A stretch of DNA of 64,000 bases from Leptobrachium leishanense (GCA_009667805.1 CM019066.1:4650001-4714000); one strand, 5' to 3'. Numbered from the stretch's first letter, positions 22,354-33,900 are shown. The notes: generated by a model not told the origin, from the letters alone. A program made the numbers and translations.

Positions 22354-22742
22354 AGCTTCAAAATTGAGAACAAATGAGGAGAGAAATCTGGAGGAGGTGG
22401 ACGCCTTGAGACCTTGTACATAGGCTGCTCTATAATTAGGCAAAGTAGGTGGTCGCCTAAGGCCTCACTCTCACTGGGGCCTTGCACAGTGGAATATCAG
22501 TATACACATGACATTCACATATATCCTGATATTCTAGACAAAGCCACTGCTACAGTCACATACTACCATCTACCAAGAAAGCTGTGTTTTGATCTCTGCG
22601 TTTTTGTATAAGAGGGCATCGCGTTAGAGCTTTCTCTAACTCTAGAGCCACCTCTGACCTTCTATGACCTCTTGTACGTACAGAATTGCGACAGGTTAAG
22701 AACTCTCTCCCATGTGCCAACACAATGACTACATGTCGAAGT
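22354..22742. other. No gene recognised
   Basis: There is a hint of a hAT-like end near 22430-22490 ('cctaaggcctc...ggggccttgcac') but no partner terminus. Confidence 0.25.
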
Positions 22743-23224
22743 AGGGTTCCCAGATCAGTCATGTCTTCCTGGACACACATTACTATGTCATGCAGATGGG
22801 GAGTACATGGAAAAACTGCCCTGCAAAATGTAGGAAGGAAATCAAGGCAGGTTGCCTGGGATTCCTTACCTGCATCGTATGGATTCGACATGCTGCAGGG
22901 CGGCATTTTTCATCCACTGCCCATCAGTAGGGATGTGCGTTTCGGGTTTCGGAATTTCGGAATTTTCACGAAATGTCCCGATTCATGTCTTCGGATTCAG
23001 CCGAATTTCCGAATCGGATCGGATCCGAAAACGGCAGATCTGAAAAGTTTTCCGAGCCGAAACGAAAATTTTCGGAATTTTCGAATGGACTTGAAATGTG
23101 TCAAATCGAAATTTATTTTCGCTCTATTCGTGATTTCGGTTCCATTTCGGTAATTTTGGACATCGTATTATTTATCAGTTATATGATCGCTGATTCTGTA
23201 AATTTTGTATCATTTCCATTTCCA

Positions 23225-23300
23225 ATGATCCGATAATTCTGTCGATACAATACGATAATTCTGTCGATACGATACGATAATTCTGTCGATACGGTAATTC
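23225..23300. repeat. 17-bp minisatellite, left arm
   Basis: About four units of 'attctgtcgatacgata'. It is the mirror image of the longer array at 26400-26590. Confidence 0.8.
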
Positions 23301-23689
23301 TGCCCATTCTATCGTTTCTTTTTATTAAATAAAGATCCTTTTGTTTCTTATGAATATGCATTGCACAACTTTATTTAATCATATTAAAATGGTATGAAAG
23401 GGACAAAAATGAACAAAACGATTTTTAAAACGCAAAACTGACCCAAATGGTCTGACTTTAAAAATAAAAAACAGAATAAAAGGTTTTAAAATGGAAAAAA
23501 ATCTGAACAAAGTTACAAAATTATCAGAAAAATAAAATGATTTAAATCGAAAAAAATAAATAAAAAGAATGCAGCATATGAATACGCACACTGCGGGGAA
23601 CAACAAGCGCCTCTCTGCGCGGTATAATTAATGCAGCATATGAATCCACACACTGCAGGGAAGCAACTATCTGCGGTATAATTTATATT

Positions 23690-24250
23690 TATACGTCTGT
23701 GTTATATGTATATGTATCCTGTTTGTATATTATCACTTAAAATGCAATAAAATTAGAATTTTCAATAATTTACAAGGTGTTTGTAAAGTGGTTTTTTTTC
23801 ACATTTTAATATGCGAGCGTTTACGGTTATAAATATATCTTCTATGAGTTGCGCTTGTTAAAAAAATTAGAGATGGGGACATTACATACTGTACATTTTT
23901 TTGGGGTGAAAATTACACAATTTTTAACAAACGGAACCTATACAAAAATCATTAGTGCAGCATCATTGTTCACATTACAATTGAAATGGGAACAATATTG
24001 CTGCATTAGCAAAACAAAAAACTATTTTTTTTAAATTAATTTTTTCATTTTTTTTTTATAAAATTTTTTTAGTTTTAATATTTTTGATTAACTTTTAACA
24101 TGGTCATGTTTTGGTATGGTTGGAAAGGCCGATCCAACAATACCAAACATTAATCCCTAAGTAGGTGCCATGGCACGGATCGGGAGATAGGGGGTTCATT
24201 GGAACCCCCTATCTCCACCATTGGTGGCTGGCAACTAGGGGGTTAACTCC
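23690..24250 (+). mobile_element. piggyBac-type element fragment
   Basis: The segment with 'gcaataaaattagaattttc', 'gcgcttgttaaaaaaattag' and 'gagatagggggttcattgga' matches the interior of 57470-59345 in the same orientation. Its ends are missing. Confidence 0.6.
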
Positions 24251-24254
24251 AGAA

Positions 24255-24393
24255 TTTACTCTATCCGACATCCCGATGTGAAACATCGGGACTTTGGATA
24301 GATTTCGACCATTTTTATTTTTTTAACTTTCGGATAGTCAAAATCTATCCAAAGTCCCGATGTTTCACATCTGAACTTTGGTTGGATAGAGTA
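24255..24393. repeat. Palindromic block
   Basis: 'ttactctatccgacatcccg' and 'atcgggactttggatag' at the left recur in reverse complement at the right. It is probably a small MITE or hairpin. Confidence 0.6.
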
Positions 24394-24727
24394 AGTCCGT
24401 GCGGCCGTTAAACGTATATACATTACAATTTTCTAACCATCAGCACACTGGATATAGCACTGTTGCTGTCCAGCGTCCTGATCCTGAGTTCCTGACCGTT
24501 AGAAAATCTGACTGCCTATATGTTATTTCCAATAATACGATATTTCTGTCGATACGATAATTCTGTCGTAGTCGGATCAATTAAGTCCACGGTTTGCGCA
24601 TGATGGGATATGTCCATGATGGGATACGCGTGTATGTCCGTCTCCATTACGGCCTGTCATAAACTTTACGGAGCCATTGTAGAGTTTGAGAATTTTTTGG
24701 ACAGACCAAAAAAAAAAACATCCCATC

Positions 24728-25072
24728 ATGGCTCAAACTCAAAGAGAGTCCCATTCGGACACCTCATCCCCTTCCACCCCAGAGACACCCAGGAAGAAGC
24801 GGGCCAGCAACTTTGAGGAGGCATTTGAGGAGATGGTGGAGCTGATTCGCATCTTCGAGAAGCGTGACTATGACTGCCGTAAGGGCCCTTACGGCAGGAA
24901 GAACAATGTCCGCAAGGACCGTATCCTTGCACCACCCTCCTGGAAATGTTTGATAAGGACCGCAGTAACGACCAGCTGCGGAAGCGCTGGTCTTACCTTA
25001 AGATGCGTGAGGAGGAGCAATTGAGGCACATCCGTCGCGTCATAGCCAAAATTAAGTGTTATGTTATATTGT
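24728..25072 (+). pseudogene. Myb/SANT-like DNA-binding protein remnant
   Basis: From the ATG at 24728 the frame gives a polar leader ('MAQTQRESHSDTSS...PRKKR') and then a helix-rich segment ('EEMVELIRIF...'). Near 24930-24940 the frame shifts by one and continues 'LLEMFDKDRSNDQLRKRW', then 'SYLKMREEEQLRHIRRVIAKI', to a stop near 25072. The pattern of spaced aromatics plus 'LRKRW..LK.RE...L..IR' resembles the Myb/SANT-like domain of the accessory protein of Harbinger transposons. That assignment is inference. It sits between the arms of a fold-back element, just before a Harbinger-like MITE. An exon of another transposon gene or a host-derived capture are alternatives. Confidence 0.45.
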
Positions 25073-25104
25073 AAAGGGCTGCGCAAACTGTTGGCGCTAT
25101 TTAA

Positions 25105-25552
25105 GGCTGCTGTCAGACGAGCGTAGTGTTCACGTCCGTGATTGCGCCTAAAAGTACGTCCGTGATAGCATGACAGGAAGCCCATTGGAGCCTGACACAT
25201 GAAGTATGTCCGCACTGAACTGCGGACGCATGACGGACGCTGCAAACGGACGCAGGTTAGGCAAGAACGTAATACTGCTAGAACGGACGTGCGGAGTGCG
25301 CCACGTCCACAACGTCTGCATAGCTTTGTGTGTGAGTGATGGAGCATGGTCAGACGGACTGCATTTATACGTCCAGCATTTTTGACGGACAGAATGTTTT
25401 TTCATTGTAATTTATTTTTCCCTCCTACATCCGTCAAAAATAACTTCAGTGAAAAAACGGACTGTGTGACCACTACTGCGTCATCCGTACTGACGATGTC
25501 CGTACTGCACAGACGTACAGTCCGTAGAAATCACGCTCGTCTGACCCTAGCC
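25105..25552 (+). mobile_element. Harbinger-like MITE, subfamily B, copy 7
   Basis: This is a full-length copy flanked by TAA at 25102-25104 and 25553-25555. It is inserted in a LINE-tail-like sequence, so that 'ggcgctattTAA' and 'TAAatcctgtataataat' would join. Confidence 0.65.
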
Positions 25553-25757
25553 TAAATCCTGTATAATAATAATAATAATGTGCTTGCATGTGCTAATGTG
25601 CACAGAAATACGTTGATTGATCTAGTCCTTGTTTCATGCAATGTGTATAGCTTTGCGTTTTCAGGACTCATACATGCTTTTTTGCCATAGCTCTTCTTTT
25701 TTGTGATTTTACGTATTCGTGAAAATTTTGATATATGATGTATGTAGATGAATGTGT

Positions 25758-26139
25758 TAATTTTTTTAACAAGCGCAACTCATATAAAATATAACCGCAA
25801 ACGCTCACATGTTAAAATGTGAAAAAAAAACACTTTACACCTTGTAAATTATTGAAAATTCTAATTTTATTGCATTTTTTGTTATAATATACAGACAGGA
25901 CATGACGCATCCATATAATAATATTATATATAATAATAATATAATATATAATAATTAATAATAATATTATGAATCTGCCGAGTCTGCCAGAAAGAACGAT
26001 ATTAAACATGTCTGGGTCATATAATAAAATAAGGCTTCAAAACGCGTTTAAACATGATGAGCGAAACCGTTAAAAATTAGCTCAGCAGCACAGCACACAG
26101 GCGTGAAGCCGTGAAATGCCTCAGCAGCGAGAGGGTTAA
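25758..26139 (-). mobile_element. piggyBac-type element fragment with one terminus
   Basis: It runs from 'ttaacaagcgcaactcat' to 'cctcagcagcgagaggg' followed by TTAA (26136-26139). It is the same family as 8739-9950, truncated on the left. It lies inside the right arm of the fold-back element. Confidence 0.6.
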
Positions 26140-26399
26140 TTTTTTTGTCTGTTTTAAATCCTTTCATTTGTTGTTTTTTTTTTTCGTTTCAGATAATTTT
26201 GATCAACTATTTTTACGTTTTAAAACCTTTTGTTCTGGTTTTTATTTTTAAAGTCAGACAATTTGGGTTGGGTCAGTTTTGTGTTTTTTAAATCGTTTTG
26301 TTCATTTTTTTTGTTCCTTTCATACCATTTTAATATGATTAAATAAATTTGTGAAATGCATATTCATAACAGAAAAAGGATCTTTATTTAATAAAAAAA

Positions 26400-26590
26400 A
26401 ACGATAGAATCAATCGACAGCATTATCGTGTCAACAGAATTATCGTATCAACAGAATTATCATTTCGGCAGAATTATCGTATCGGCAGAATTATCGTATT
26501 GGCAGAATTATCGTATCGGCAGAATTATCGTATCGGCAGAATTATCGTATCGACAGAATTATCGTATCGACAGAAATATCGGATCCGAAA
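26400..26590. repeat. 17-bp minisatellite, right arm
   Basis: About ten units of 'cgtatcggcagaattat' with cga/cgg variation. Confidence 0.85.
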
Positions 26591-26955
26591 AACAAACCAA
26601 TAATTAATTATATAATTATAGTATAAAGTACTATTATTATATTATAAACCATTAGTTTTAGTTTACGTCAAAACGAATAGACACTTTGAAACGAGGAGAA
26701 CAGACGTTCCGAAAAACATGAAAATTTCCGAAATCACGAACAAAAAGTCCATACAAAAAACAAGCAGACCCAAAAACACGACCGATATTCCGAAAAAAAG
26801 TCTATACGAAAAACGAGCCGAAACGAACCGAACTGAAACAGAAATCACCCAAAGCGAGCTGAGACGAAAATTTAAAAAATTCGAACGAACCGAACCGGAA
26901 AAAAAAACGGTGCACAAGTCTACTCATCAGCATGATAAACTGATCTGACAACCCT

Positions 26956-28160
26956 ATGCTGAAGGCAAGTAGAGATATTAGCTAGAGGCATTACGTTACA
27001 AGCATTTAGAATGCGCCAACAAATTCCTTAGCGCTGTACAATGAATGTTCAACGATGCAGGTTCTGGAAAGAAACTAATAAAAGTTTGGATACAGAATGG
27101 AAGATATGGCCATAAACAGGTCATGTTGGAGACACCGGCATTGAACGAGAGAGGTAACTAGGCAAAACAATTAAAATGTTGGTGGATAACTAGATAGGCA
27201 CAATCAGGATGCATCATGGACAAAATACGGATCACAAACGTGTTAACATCACAACACGGAGAAACACATTAACTTGTCAGTATGTGTGATGATCAATAGC
27301 TCGCATATACAAAAGCAGCAGGATTTCTCAGAAAGGTTTGGATCGGGTAATAATTTGTGCATACAGTTTATTAAAATTAAGATCACTGACTAATGTTCTA
27401 AAATCAAGCAGTATTTCTTTTCTGTAATTCTAAAATCCAGTAATTAATTAACAAATAGTGCAGGAAGGAGCTGGGATAACACTTACAGAGGTTTATTGAA
27501 TAGAACGCTAATGAGTATTGAATGTTTTCCGTGGCAGTTGGGATCCCGGTAAAGCAGGGAAAATGATCTATGCGCTCGGTAAGAAGTTTAGCAGCAGTTT
27601 CCAGAGTTTCCAGTTTAATTTAAGATTGCCAGTATCGCGTTCGTGTCAGAGCGCTGTTTACAGATCGTGATTTTCACTTGATTATGTTCTGTTACAGATT
27701 TGCCTGCTTCTCCCCTGGTTACATGTGTTAATCACATTCCGTCTTACATCATTATCCAAAGGACATTCTCCTCAGAGTTCTCATCCCAAGGGTCGTTATA
27801 TCGTTCTATCGTTATATCAGCTTTCATGTATCGGCACTTAACATAATCCCATGTTGATTACTTGTGCGTATTAGGATCTTGGAATTTCTCATTTAGCGAC
27901 GGGGAACGATGGAAACGACATTTCAGATGGCAACACGAGCAATACAAATTATTCCTTATAGTTTTTTATGATTATTCTCGCTTAACCCCTTCACTACCGC
28001 AATCGTGTTTACACGAGGAGCAGCAGCCGACACAGAGGCCCGAGATTAAGTAACAACAATCTGGAGCCATGCTGTATCACTGCAAATAACATTTGTCTGT
28101 AAGAGGCCGCCACAATGTGCGCCAACCATACTGGCACCTCAGGCATGACAGCCAAGGTGC
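26956..28160. other. Mostly unique intergenic sequence; TTAA element at the right
   Basis: 26990-27050 resembles a LINE tail ('gcgccaacaaattccttagc'). At 27984 a TTAA is followed by CCCCTTCACTACCG, the same terminal motif seen reversed at 36277 and forward at 38619. No coding sequence is recognised. Confidence 0.4.
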
Positions 28161-28231
28161 TTAAAGGGACACTACCACTTACAGAAGCTGTAACTAGATG
28201 ACTTGTGCATTACAGACAAAAGCACCTTATA

Positions 28232-29089
28232 TGGAGATCATGCCAAACTAATCTTATTGATTTTTTTTGATTGGGTAACAAAAATAATAGACACAGGTGG
28301 GGCAGTAGACATTGCTTATTTAGATTTCAGTAAGTCTTTTGATACTGTTCCGCATAGAAGGCTTATCAATAAATTGCAATCTTTGAGCTTGGATTCCAAT
28401 ATTGTTGAATGGACTAGGCAGTGGCTGAGTGACAGGCAACAGAGGGTTGTGGTAAATGGAGTTTATTTGGCGCAAGGTCTTGTTACCAGTGGGATACCTC
28501 AGGGGTCAGTACTTGGACCCATTCTCTTTAATATTTTTATTAGTGATATTGCAGAAGGTATTAATGGAAAAGTATGTCTTTTTGCTGATGACACAAAGAT
28601 TTGCAACAGGGTTGACGTTCCTGGAGGGATCAGCCAAATGACAAATGATTTAGGTAAACTAAAAAAATGGTCTGAGTTGTGGCAATTGAGTTTTAATGTG
28701 GATAAATGCAAGATAATGCACCTGGGACGTAAAAACCCAAGGGCTGAATATAGAATATTTGATACAGTCCTAACCTCAACATCTGAGGAAAGGGATTTAG
28801 GGGTTATTATTTCAGAGGATCTAAAGGTAAGTAGTCAATGTAATAGAGCAGCAGGAAATGCTGGCAGAATGCTTGGTTGTGTAGGGAGAGGTATTAGCAG
28901 TAGGAAAAGGGAAGTGCTCATGCCACTGTACAGAGCACTGGTGAGACCTCACTTGGAGTACTGTGTGCAGTACTGGAGACCGTATCTCCAGAAGGATATA
29001 GACATCTTAGAGAGAGTTCAGAGAAGGGCTACTAAAATGGTGTACGGCTTGAAGGAGAAAAGTTACCAGGAAAGGCTTAATGATCTTAA
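28232..29089 (+). pseudogene. CR1-clade LINE reverse transcriptase, 5'-truncated, upstream part
   Basis: The frame opens in the RT fingers ('AYLDFSKSFDTVPHRRL'), continues through 'GIPQGSVLGPILFNIFISD' and has FADD at residues 127-130 of the frame that starts at 28203, then the C-terminal thumb. It contains no internal stop up to 29087, where the piggyBac insertion interrupts it; the open frame beyond that is transposon DNA. The missing 5' half is normal for LINE insertions. The element would nick target DNA and reverse transcribe its RNA, but without the endonuclease it is dead. The family call rests on RT motifs and the tail. Confidence 0.85.
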
Positions 29090-29098
29090 CCCCTTAGA

Positions 29099-29605
29099 GA
29101 CCGCGGACGTACCATGTACATCACGGCCGCGGGTCTCTTTTAGACCCGCTGACGTACATGGTACGTCCTGCGGTCTTTTGAGCGCTGGAAGCGATCGGAT
29201 CGCTTCCAGCAGCTCAAACGCCATTGCAGGCTGCCTGGGAGTCCAGGCATCCATGCAATGGCGGTTAGAAGTGCCGGGGCACCTTGTGATCGCTCCCCGG
29301 GAGCGATCAACATCCAGTTTGACCGGAAAGGTGCCCCGCACTTCTACAGAGCTCTGGAAGCAATCGGTATTGCTTCCAGCTGCTCTGAGTATATTGCAGG
29401 GATGCCTCGACATCGAGGCATCCTTGCAATATGGTTACCTGCCGCCGGTCCGTCCGTGATCGCTCCCCCCGAGCGATCACTTCCGGTAGCGGCAGGAAGT
29501 ACTGAGTGCCACGAGGTATCGTGGCACTCAGTACAAAAAAGATCACATAAGTGATCAGGTGCTCTGCTGGGTGCCTCAAGGGATCAAGGCACCCAGCAGA
29601 CTAAA
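29099..29605. repeat. Chain of subterminal hairpins in the piggyBac left end
   Basis: Successive inverted repeats include 29099-29176 ('gaccgcggacgtaccatgta' with its complement), 29184-29215 ('gctggaagcgatc'), 29288-29310 ('gatcgctccccgggagcgat'), 29508-29530 ('gtgccacgaggtatcgtggc') and 29560-29601 ('ctgctgggtgcc'). Confidence 0.75.
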
Positions 29606-30141
29606 AAAAGTGTAAAAAAAAGTGTAAAAAAAGTAAAATAAATAAATAAAAAGGTATAAAATAAAAGAAAACTGACAGCCAAGCTGGCGTTGCCCTTCTA
29701 AGGGCAGGGTCATCTTGGGGCTGTGTGGGATGTTCCTAGCCTGCCTCATCAGAGAGGCAGGCTAGCAACATCCAATCAGAAGTTATAAAAAATCAAAATA
29801 AAATTTCTAATTTGTCAGGTCAGGTCAATATATTGTAAATATTGGCCGTGACCTCTGTGATTCTCCCTCCCTCTCCTCACTTGTGTTTTGGTGAGCGAGA
29901 GAGAGAGATCAGATTTGACAGGTTAGAGATTTTAGGTAGATTTAGTGAGATTAGAAAAATTGAGGTAGATTTAGAGAGATTTTAGGGAGATTTAGAAGAA
30001 TTGAGGCAGGTTTAGAGGGATTTAGAGAGATTTAGGTGTTTATTTGTATTTTCTTGTGAAACCCAACGGTTCTTCTAAGAACCAATAATCTGCTTATGTA
30101 TATATATAATAATTATAAAATTATATAATCTATTATATATA

Positions 30142-31860
30142 ATGTCTGAGAGGGTGTACAGCGCCGAGGAGGCATATGCCATCCTGGCGTCAGAATCTGA
30201 GGCATATGCGTCGGACTCAGACCCAGATTTTGACCCCGCTAACTGCTCAGAGACCTCACTAAATACATCATCTATGCTGGCTGATGTATCTCCTAGTGAT
30301 GTTTCTGATGCAGATCCTGGGCCACCACCTGCCAGCAGGAGACGCACAGCTCCAGCTGAGGAGTGGGTAGTGCCTCATCGCCAGAGGCCAGATATCCCTC
30401 CTTTCACGGCAAATTCTGGCATCAATATTGATGTTGCAGGATTTACCGCCACACAGTTTTTGCAGGTGTTTATGGGGGATGATTTGTTGGGCCACAACGT
30501 GGCCCAATCAAATCTGTATGCCCATCAGCATTGTGCTGCGAAGCCAGACTCCTACTTGGCAAGGCAGCAATGGACCCCGCTAGATGTGCCAGAATTTCTG
30601 AAATTCTGGGCACTTACTATGCTGACAGGCATCATAAAGAAGCCCTCAATTCGCTCCTACTGGAGCAGTAGCCCCATCTGCTCTACCCCCATTTACCCCC
30701 AATCAATGTCACGTAGAAGGTATGAAAACATTTTGCGTTTCATGCACTTCAGTGACAACAGCCTGTGCCCTCCTAGAGAGCATCCCCAGTTTGACAGGCT
30801 GTATAAAATCCGCCCCCTGATTACCCACTTCGCCGCCAGGTTTGCAGAGGTTTATACACCTGGAAGGAATATCTGCGTGGATGAATCCCTAATGAAATAC
30901 AAGGGAAGGCTGGGATTCAAGCAGTATATTCCTTCCAAACGCTCCAGGTATGGAGTGAAGGTGTATAAGCTCTGTGACAGTGAGAGTGGGTATACTCAGG
31001 CCTTCCGGGTGTACGAGGGAAAGGATAGTAGCCTTGACCCTCCAGGTTGCCCAGAACACATGGGAACCAGTGGCAAGATTGTGTGGGACCTACTTTTTCC
31101 CCTGATGAACAAAGGGTACCACTTGTATGTTGATAATTTTTATACGAGTGTCCCTTTGTTCAAGCTGCTGTATTGTTTTGATACAGCAGCATGCGGTACT
31201 GTTCGCAAGAACCGCGTAGGTTTCCCAGCACAGCTTGTCCGCACCCGGTTAAAAAGGGGGGAGACCTCAGCTCTGCGCCAAGAGGAGCTGTTGGCGATCA
31301 AGTACAGAGACAAGAAGGATGTATACCTTCTATCCACCATCCACACTGAGAGGTCTGTGGAGGTCTCTGTACGTGGCAGAGCTGAGCGCATCAGGAAGCC
31401 AGTGTGCATCAAAGCCTATAACCGGCATATGGGTGGGGTTGACCTGGCAGATCAGCTGCTCCAGCCCTACCAGATTATGCGGAAGTCAAGGGCCTGGTAC
31501 AAAAAGGTTGCAATTTACCTGATGCAAATTGCAACCCACAATGCCTTTTTGCTCTGCAAAAAGGCAAACCCCGGAGTGACGCTGTCCTTTTTACAGTTTC
31601 AGCTCCAGGTCATTTCGGGGTTTTTGTACCAGGATGCACATGCTCCCCGGGCGGTGATGGGGGACAGAGTTGCGGCTACACATTTTTTTTATAAAATCCC
31701 CCCTACTGAGGGCAAACAGAAACCCCAAAAAAGATGCAGGGTGTGTTTCAAGAGGGGGCAGAGGAGAGACACAATCTTTTACTGCCCAGAATGCCCTGGA
31801 CAACCCGGTCTGTGTCTTGGGGACTGTTTCAAGATATATCACACTGTGCGTGATCTGTGA
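30142..31860 (+). CDS. piggyBac transposase, uninterrupted, 572 aa
   Basis: A single exon starts at ATG 30142 and ends at TGA. The N-terminal 75 residues are acidic and low in complexity. The DDE_Tnp_1_7-type core carries the three catalytic aspartates: D247 in 'ICVDESLMKYKGR', D331 in 'LYVDNFYTS' and D434 in 'GGVDLADQ'. The C-terminus is a cysteine-rich zinc-binding domain (C532, C535, C548, C551, C558, C562, H567), which in piggyBac binds the terminal repeats. The length fits the family (about 560-600). The enzyme would excise and insert at TTAA. It lies inside an element with intact ends and TTAA duplications, so activity is plausible. The short upstream AT-rich stretch (30100-30141) could hold a promoter. 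It could instead be a domesticated PGBD-like gene, but the element context argues against that. Confidence 0.95.
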   Translation: MSERVYSAEEAYAILASESEAYASDSDPDFDPANCSETSLNTSSMLADVSPSDVSDADPGPPPASRRRTAPAEEWVVPHRQRPDIPPFTANSGINIDVAGFTATQFLQVFMGDDLLGHNVAQSNLYAHQHCAAKPDSYLARQQWTPLDVPEFLKFWALTMLTGIIKKPSIRSYWSSSPICSTPIYPQSMSRRRYENILRFMHFSDNSLCPPREHPQFDRLYKIRPLITHFAARFAEVYTPGRNICVDESLMKYKGRLGFKQYIPSKRSRYGVKVYKLCDSESGYTQAFRVYEGKDSSLDPPGCPEHMGTSGKIVWDLLFPLMNKGYHLYVDNFYTSVPLFKLLYCFDTAACGTVRKNRVGFPAQLVRTRLKRGETSALRQEELLAIKYRDKKDVYLLSTIHTERSVEVSVRGRAERIRKPVCIKAYNRHMGGVDLADQLLQPYQIMRKSRAWYKKVAIYLMQIATHNAFLLCKKANPGVTLSFLQFQLQVISGFLYQDAHAPRAVMGDRVAATHFFYKIPPTEGKQKPQKRCRVCFKRGQRRDTIFYCPECPGQPGLCLGDCFKIYHTVRDL

Positions 31861-32003
31861 TTTTTTTTCCTTTCTATTTTTTCTTACACTCTAGTTAGTT
31901 CAGTTTAGTTTTTTTTTTCTTTTACTGCACCAGACTTTTACATTTTATTCCTACATTTTTATGTTCTACAATTGGTGCTGTATTTTGCCAAAATCTTTGC
32001 ACA

Positions 32004-33900
32004 CCTATGCATGGGGGGCATGGGTGTACTCAGGAGACCTTGCAGAAAACAACCTGGAGAGTTTTCATGCAGTAACAAACAACAGTGTCTCCTAAATCAC
32101 AGTCCAAATCTAATGTGGGTGTAAAAATCTGAAAATTGAAAAATTACCGCCACACACCTTCTCAAATGTTTTGGGCTAAAACCGTTGCATCCATGGCATC
32201 AAAGCACTCCATATGCAATACCTTGGGGTGTCAACATAACAAATATAAACAATTTTCTGGCAATAATTCAAACTGGGGTATGCGGTAGACCCAAAACCAA
32301 AGATAGGCCTAGCTGAAGAAATAATCTCAATTTCAACTCCAATGACAAAGTCATAAAAATTGTATTTGAACCTTCCCAAAATCCTGGCAACCTATGCATG
32401 GGGGGCATGGGTGTACTCAGGAGACCTTGCAGAAAACAACCTGGAGAGTTTTCATGCAGTAACAAACAACAGTGTCTCCTAAAACACAGTCCAAATCTAA
32501 TGTGGGCGTAAAAATCTGAAAATTGAAAAATTACCGCCACACACCTTCTCAAATGTTTTGGGCTAAAACCGTTGCATCCATGGCATTAAAGCACTCCATA
32601 TGCAATACCTTGGGGTGTCAACATAACAAATATAAACAATTTTCTGGCAATAATTCAAACTGGGGTATGCGGTAGACCCAAAACCAAAGATAGGCCTAGC
32701 TGAAGAAATAATCTCAATTTCAACTCCAATGACAAAGTCATAAAAATTGTATTTGAACCTTCCCAAAATCCTGGCAAACCTATGCATGGGGGGAATGGGT
32801 GTACTCAGGAGATCTTGCAGAAAACAACCTGGAGAGTTTTCATGCAGTAACCAACAACAGTGTCTCCTAAATCACAGTCCAAAACTGATGTGGGTGTGAA
32901 AATAAAAAATGACCACCAAACCGTATCCAATTTGTTTGGAGCAAACGGTTGCATCCATGGCATAAAAACACTCCATTTACAATACTTTGGGGTGTTAGCT
33001 TACCAAATATATGCACGTTCATAAAATTGGGGTATGTAAAAAGGCCCCTAAAAAGAAAATAAGCAAAGATGATACTGTTTGTCAAATTAGAAAATTGACA
33101 AGCACATGTCAAAAGATTGGCGTAGCACCCCAAAAACAACAGAACAAATCTATATATGGGTGGTATCACTTTACTCAGAAGATGTTGCTGAACATATTTT
33201 GGGGTGTTTTTTGGCAGTAACCCATAACTGGATTTGACAATTCATGCTTAAAGTACAATGTGTGTGAAAAAATAACACAAAAGGTGACTACCTGAAAGTT
33301 TGACATAGAGCTAGTGCATGGAAAGTGTTAAAATACAACTCTTTGAAGTACCCTAGGGTGTTCTCTTTCTAAAAATATATGGTTTGATGGGGGTAAATTA
33401 CTTTGGCCGGCTTCAAAAATGTCCCAAATAGGACATGGGTGCATGATGACGAAATGTAAAAATTCCAAGTTGGAAAACTGAAATGCACACCCCCCCAAAT
33501 AAGGCCTATTAGCCCCCAAATGACCCCACATACCTATACATGGGTGGTATCACTTTACTCAGAAGATGTTGCTGAACATATTTTGGGGTGGTTTTTGGCA
33601 GTAAACCTTAAAGTTCCCAGTACATGTATTCTTAAATTGCGTTCAAAAAAAAGAAATCACCAAAACTTTTTTTTTTCTCAAACTTTGGCATAGATTTGTG
33701 GTAAAATGGTTTGCATGGAAAGAGTCAAAATACCCCAAGTTTAATACCTTGATTTGTGTACTTTAAAAAAATATGTATATGTGGAGGGTTATTCAGGAAT
33801 TAGTGACAGATATCAGTGTTACAATGTCACTATCACTAGTTTTGAAAATAAACTCTTTGGAAATGGCAAAGTGCTACTTGCACTTATTGTTGCATAAAAT
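32004..33900. repeat. Tandem units of 370-388 bp in the piggyBac right half
   Basis: Two nearly identical units start at 32004 and 32391 ('cctatgcatggggggcatgg'). A diverged third starts at 32779, and more distant units start near 33149 and 33533 ('ggtggtatcactttactcag'). Each unit has a fixed order of blocks: 'actcag', 'tttggggtg' and 'gcatccatggcat'. Confidence 0.85.

Larger units (their letters stand above)
22928..26922. mobile_element. Fold-back hAT-like element with arms of about 1 kb
   Basis: The ends TAGGGATGTGC and (reversed) TAGACTTGTGC are flanked by CCCATCAG (22920-22927) and CTCATCAG (26923-26930), a 7/8 target duplication. The arms, about 22928-23880 and 25755-26922, are long imperfect inverted repeats. 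Both contain TTCGG-rich ends, a 17-bp minisatellite, the same AT-rich body and a piggyBac-type fragment, all in mirrored order. The central part holds a Myb-like ORF remnant and a Harbinger-like MITE. No hAT transposase is visible. Confidence 0.65.
22743..26955. mobile_element. MITE split by a 4-kb insertion
   Basis: The left part 22743-22927 ('agggttcccagatc...') and the short right part 26931-26955 ('...gatctgacaaccct') are the two ends of the same MITE family as 5293-5524. The middle is the fold-back element. Confidence 0.6.

Noticed and set aside
29090..29459. C-terminal 120 codons of the frame that starts in the CR1 RT
   Set aside because: The frame runs by chance from the LINE into hairpin-rich piggyBac end DNA; not a fusion gene.
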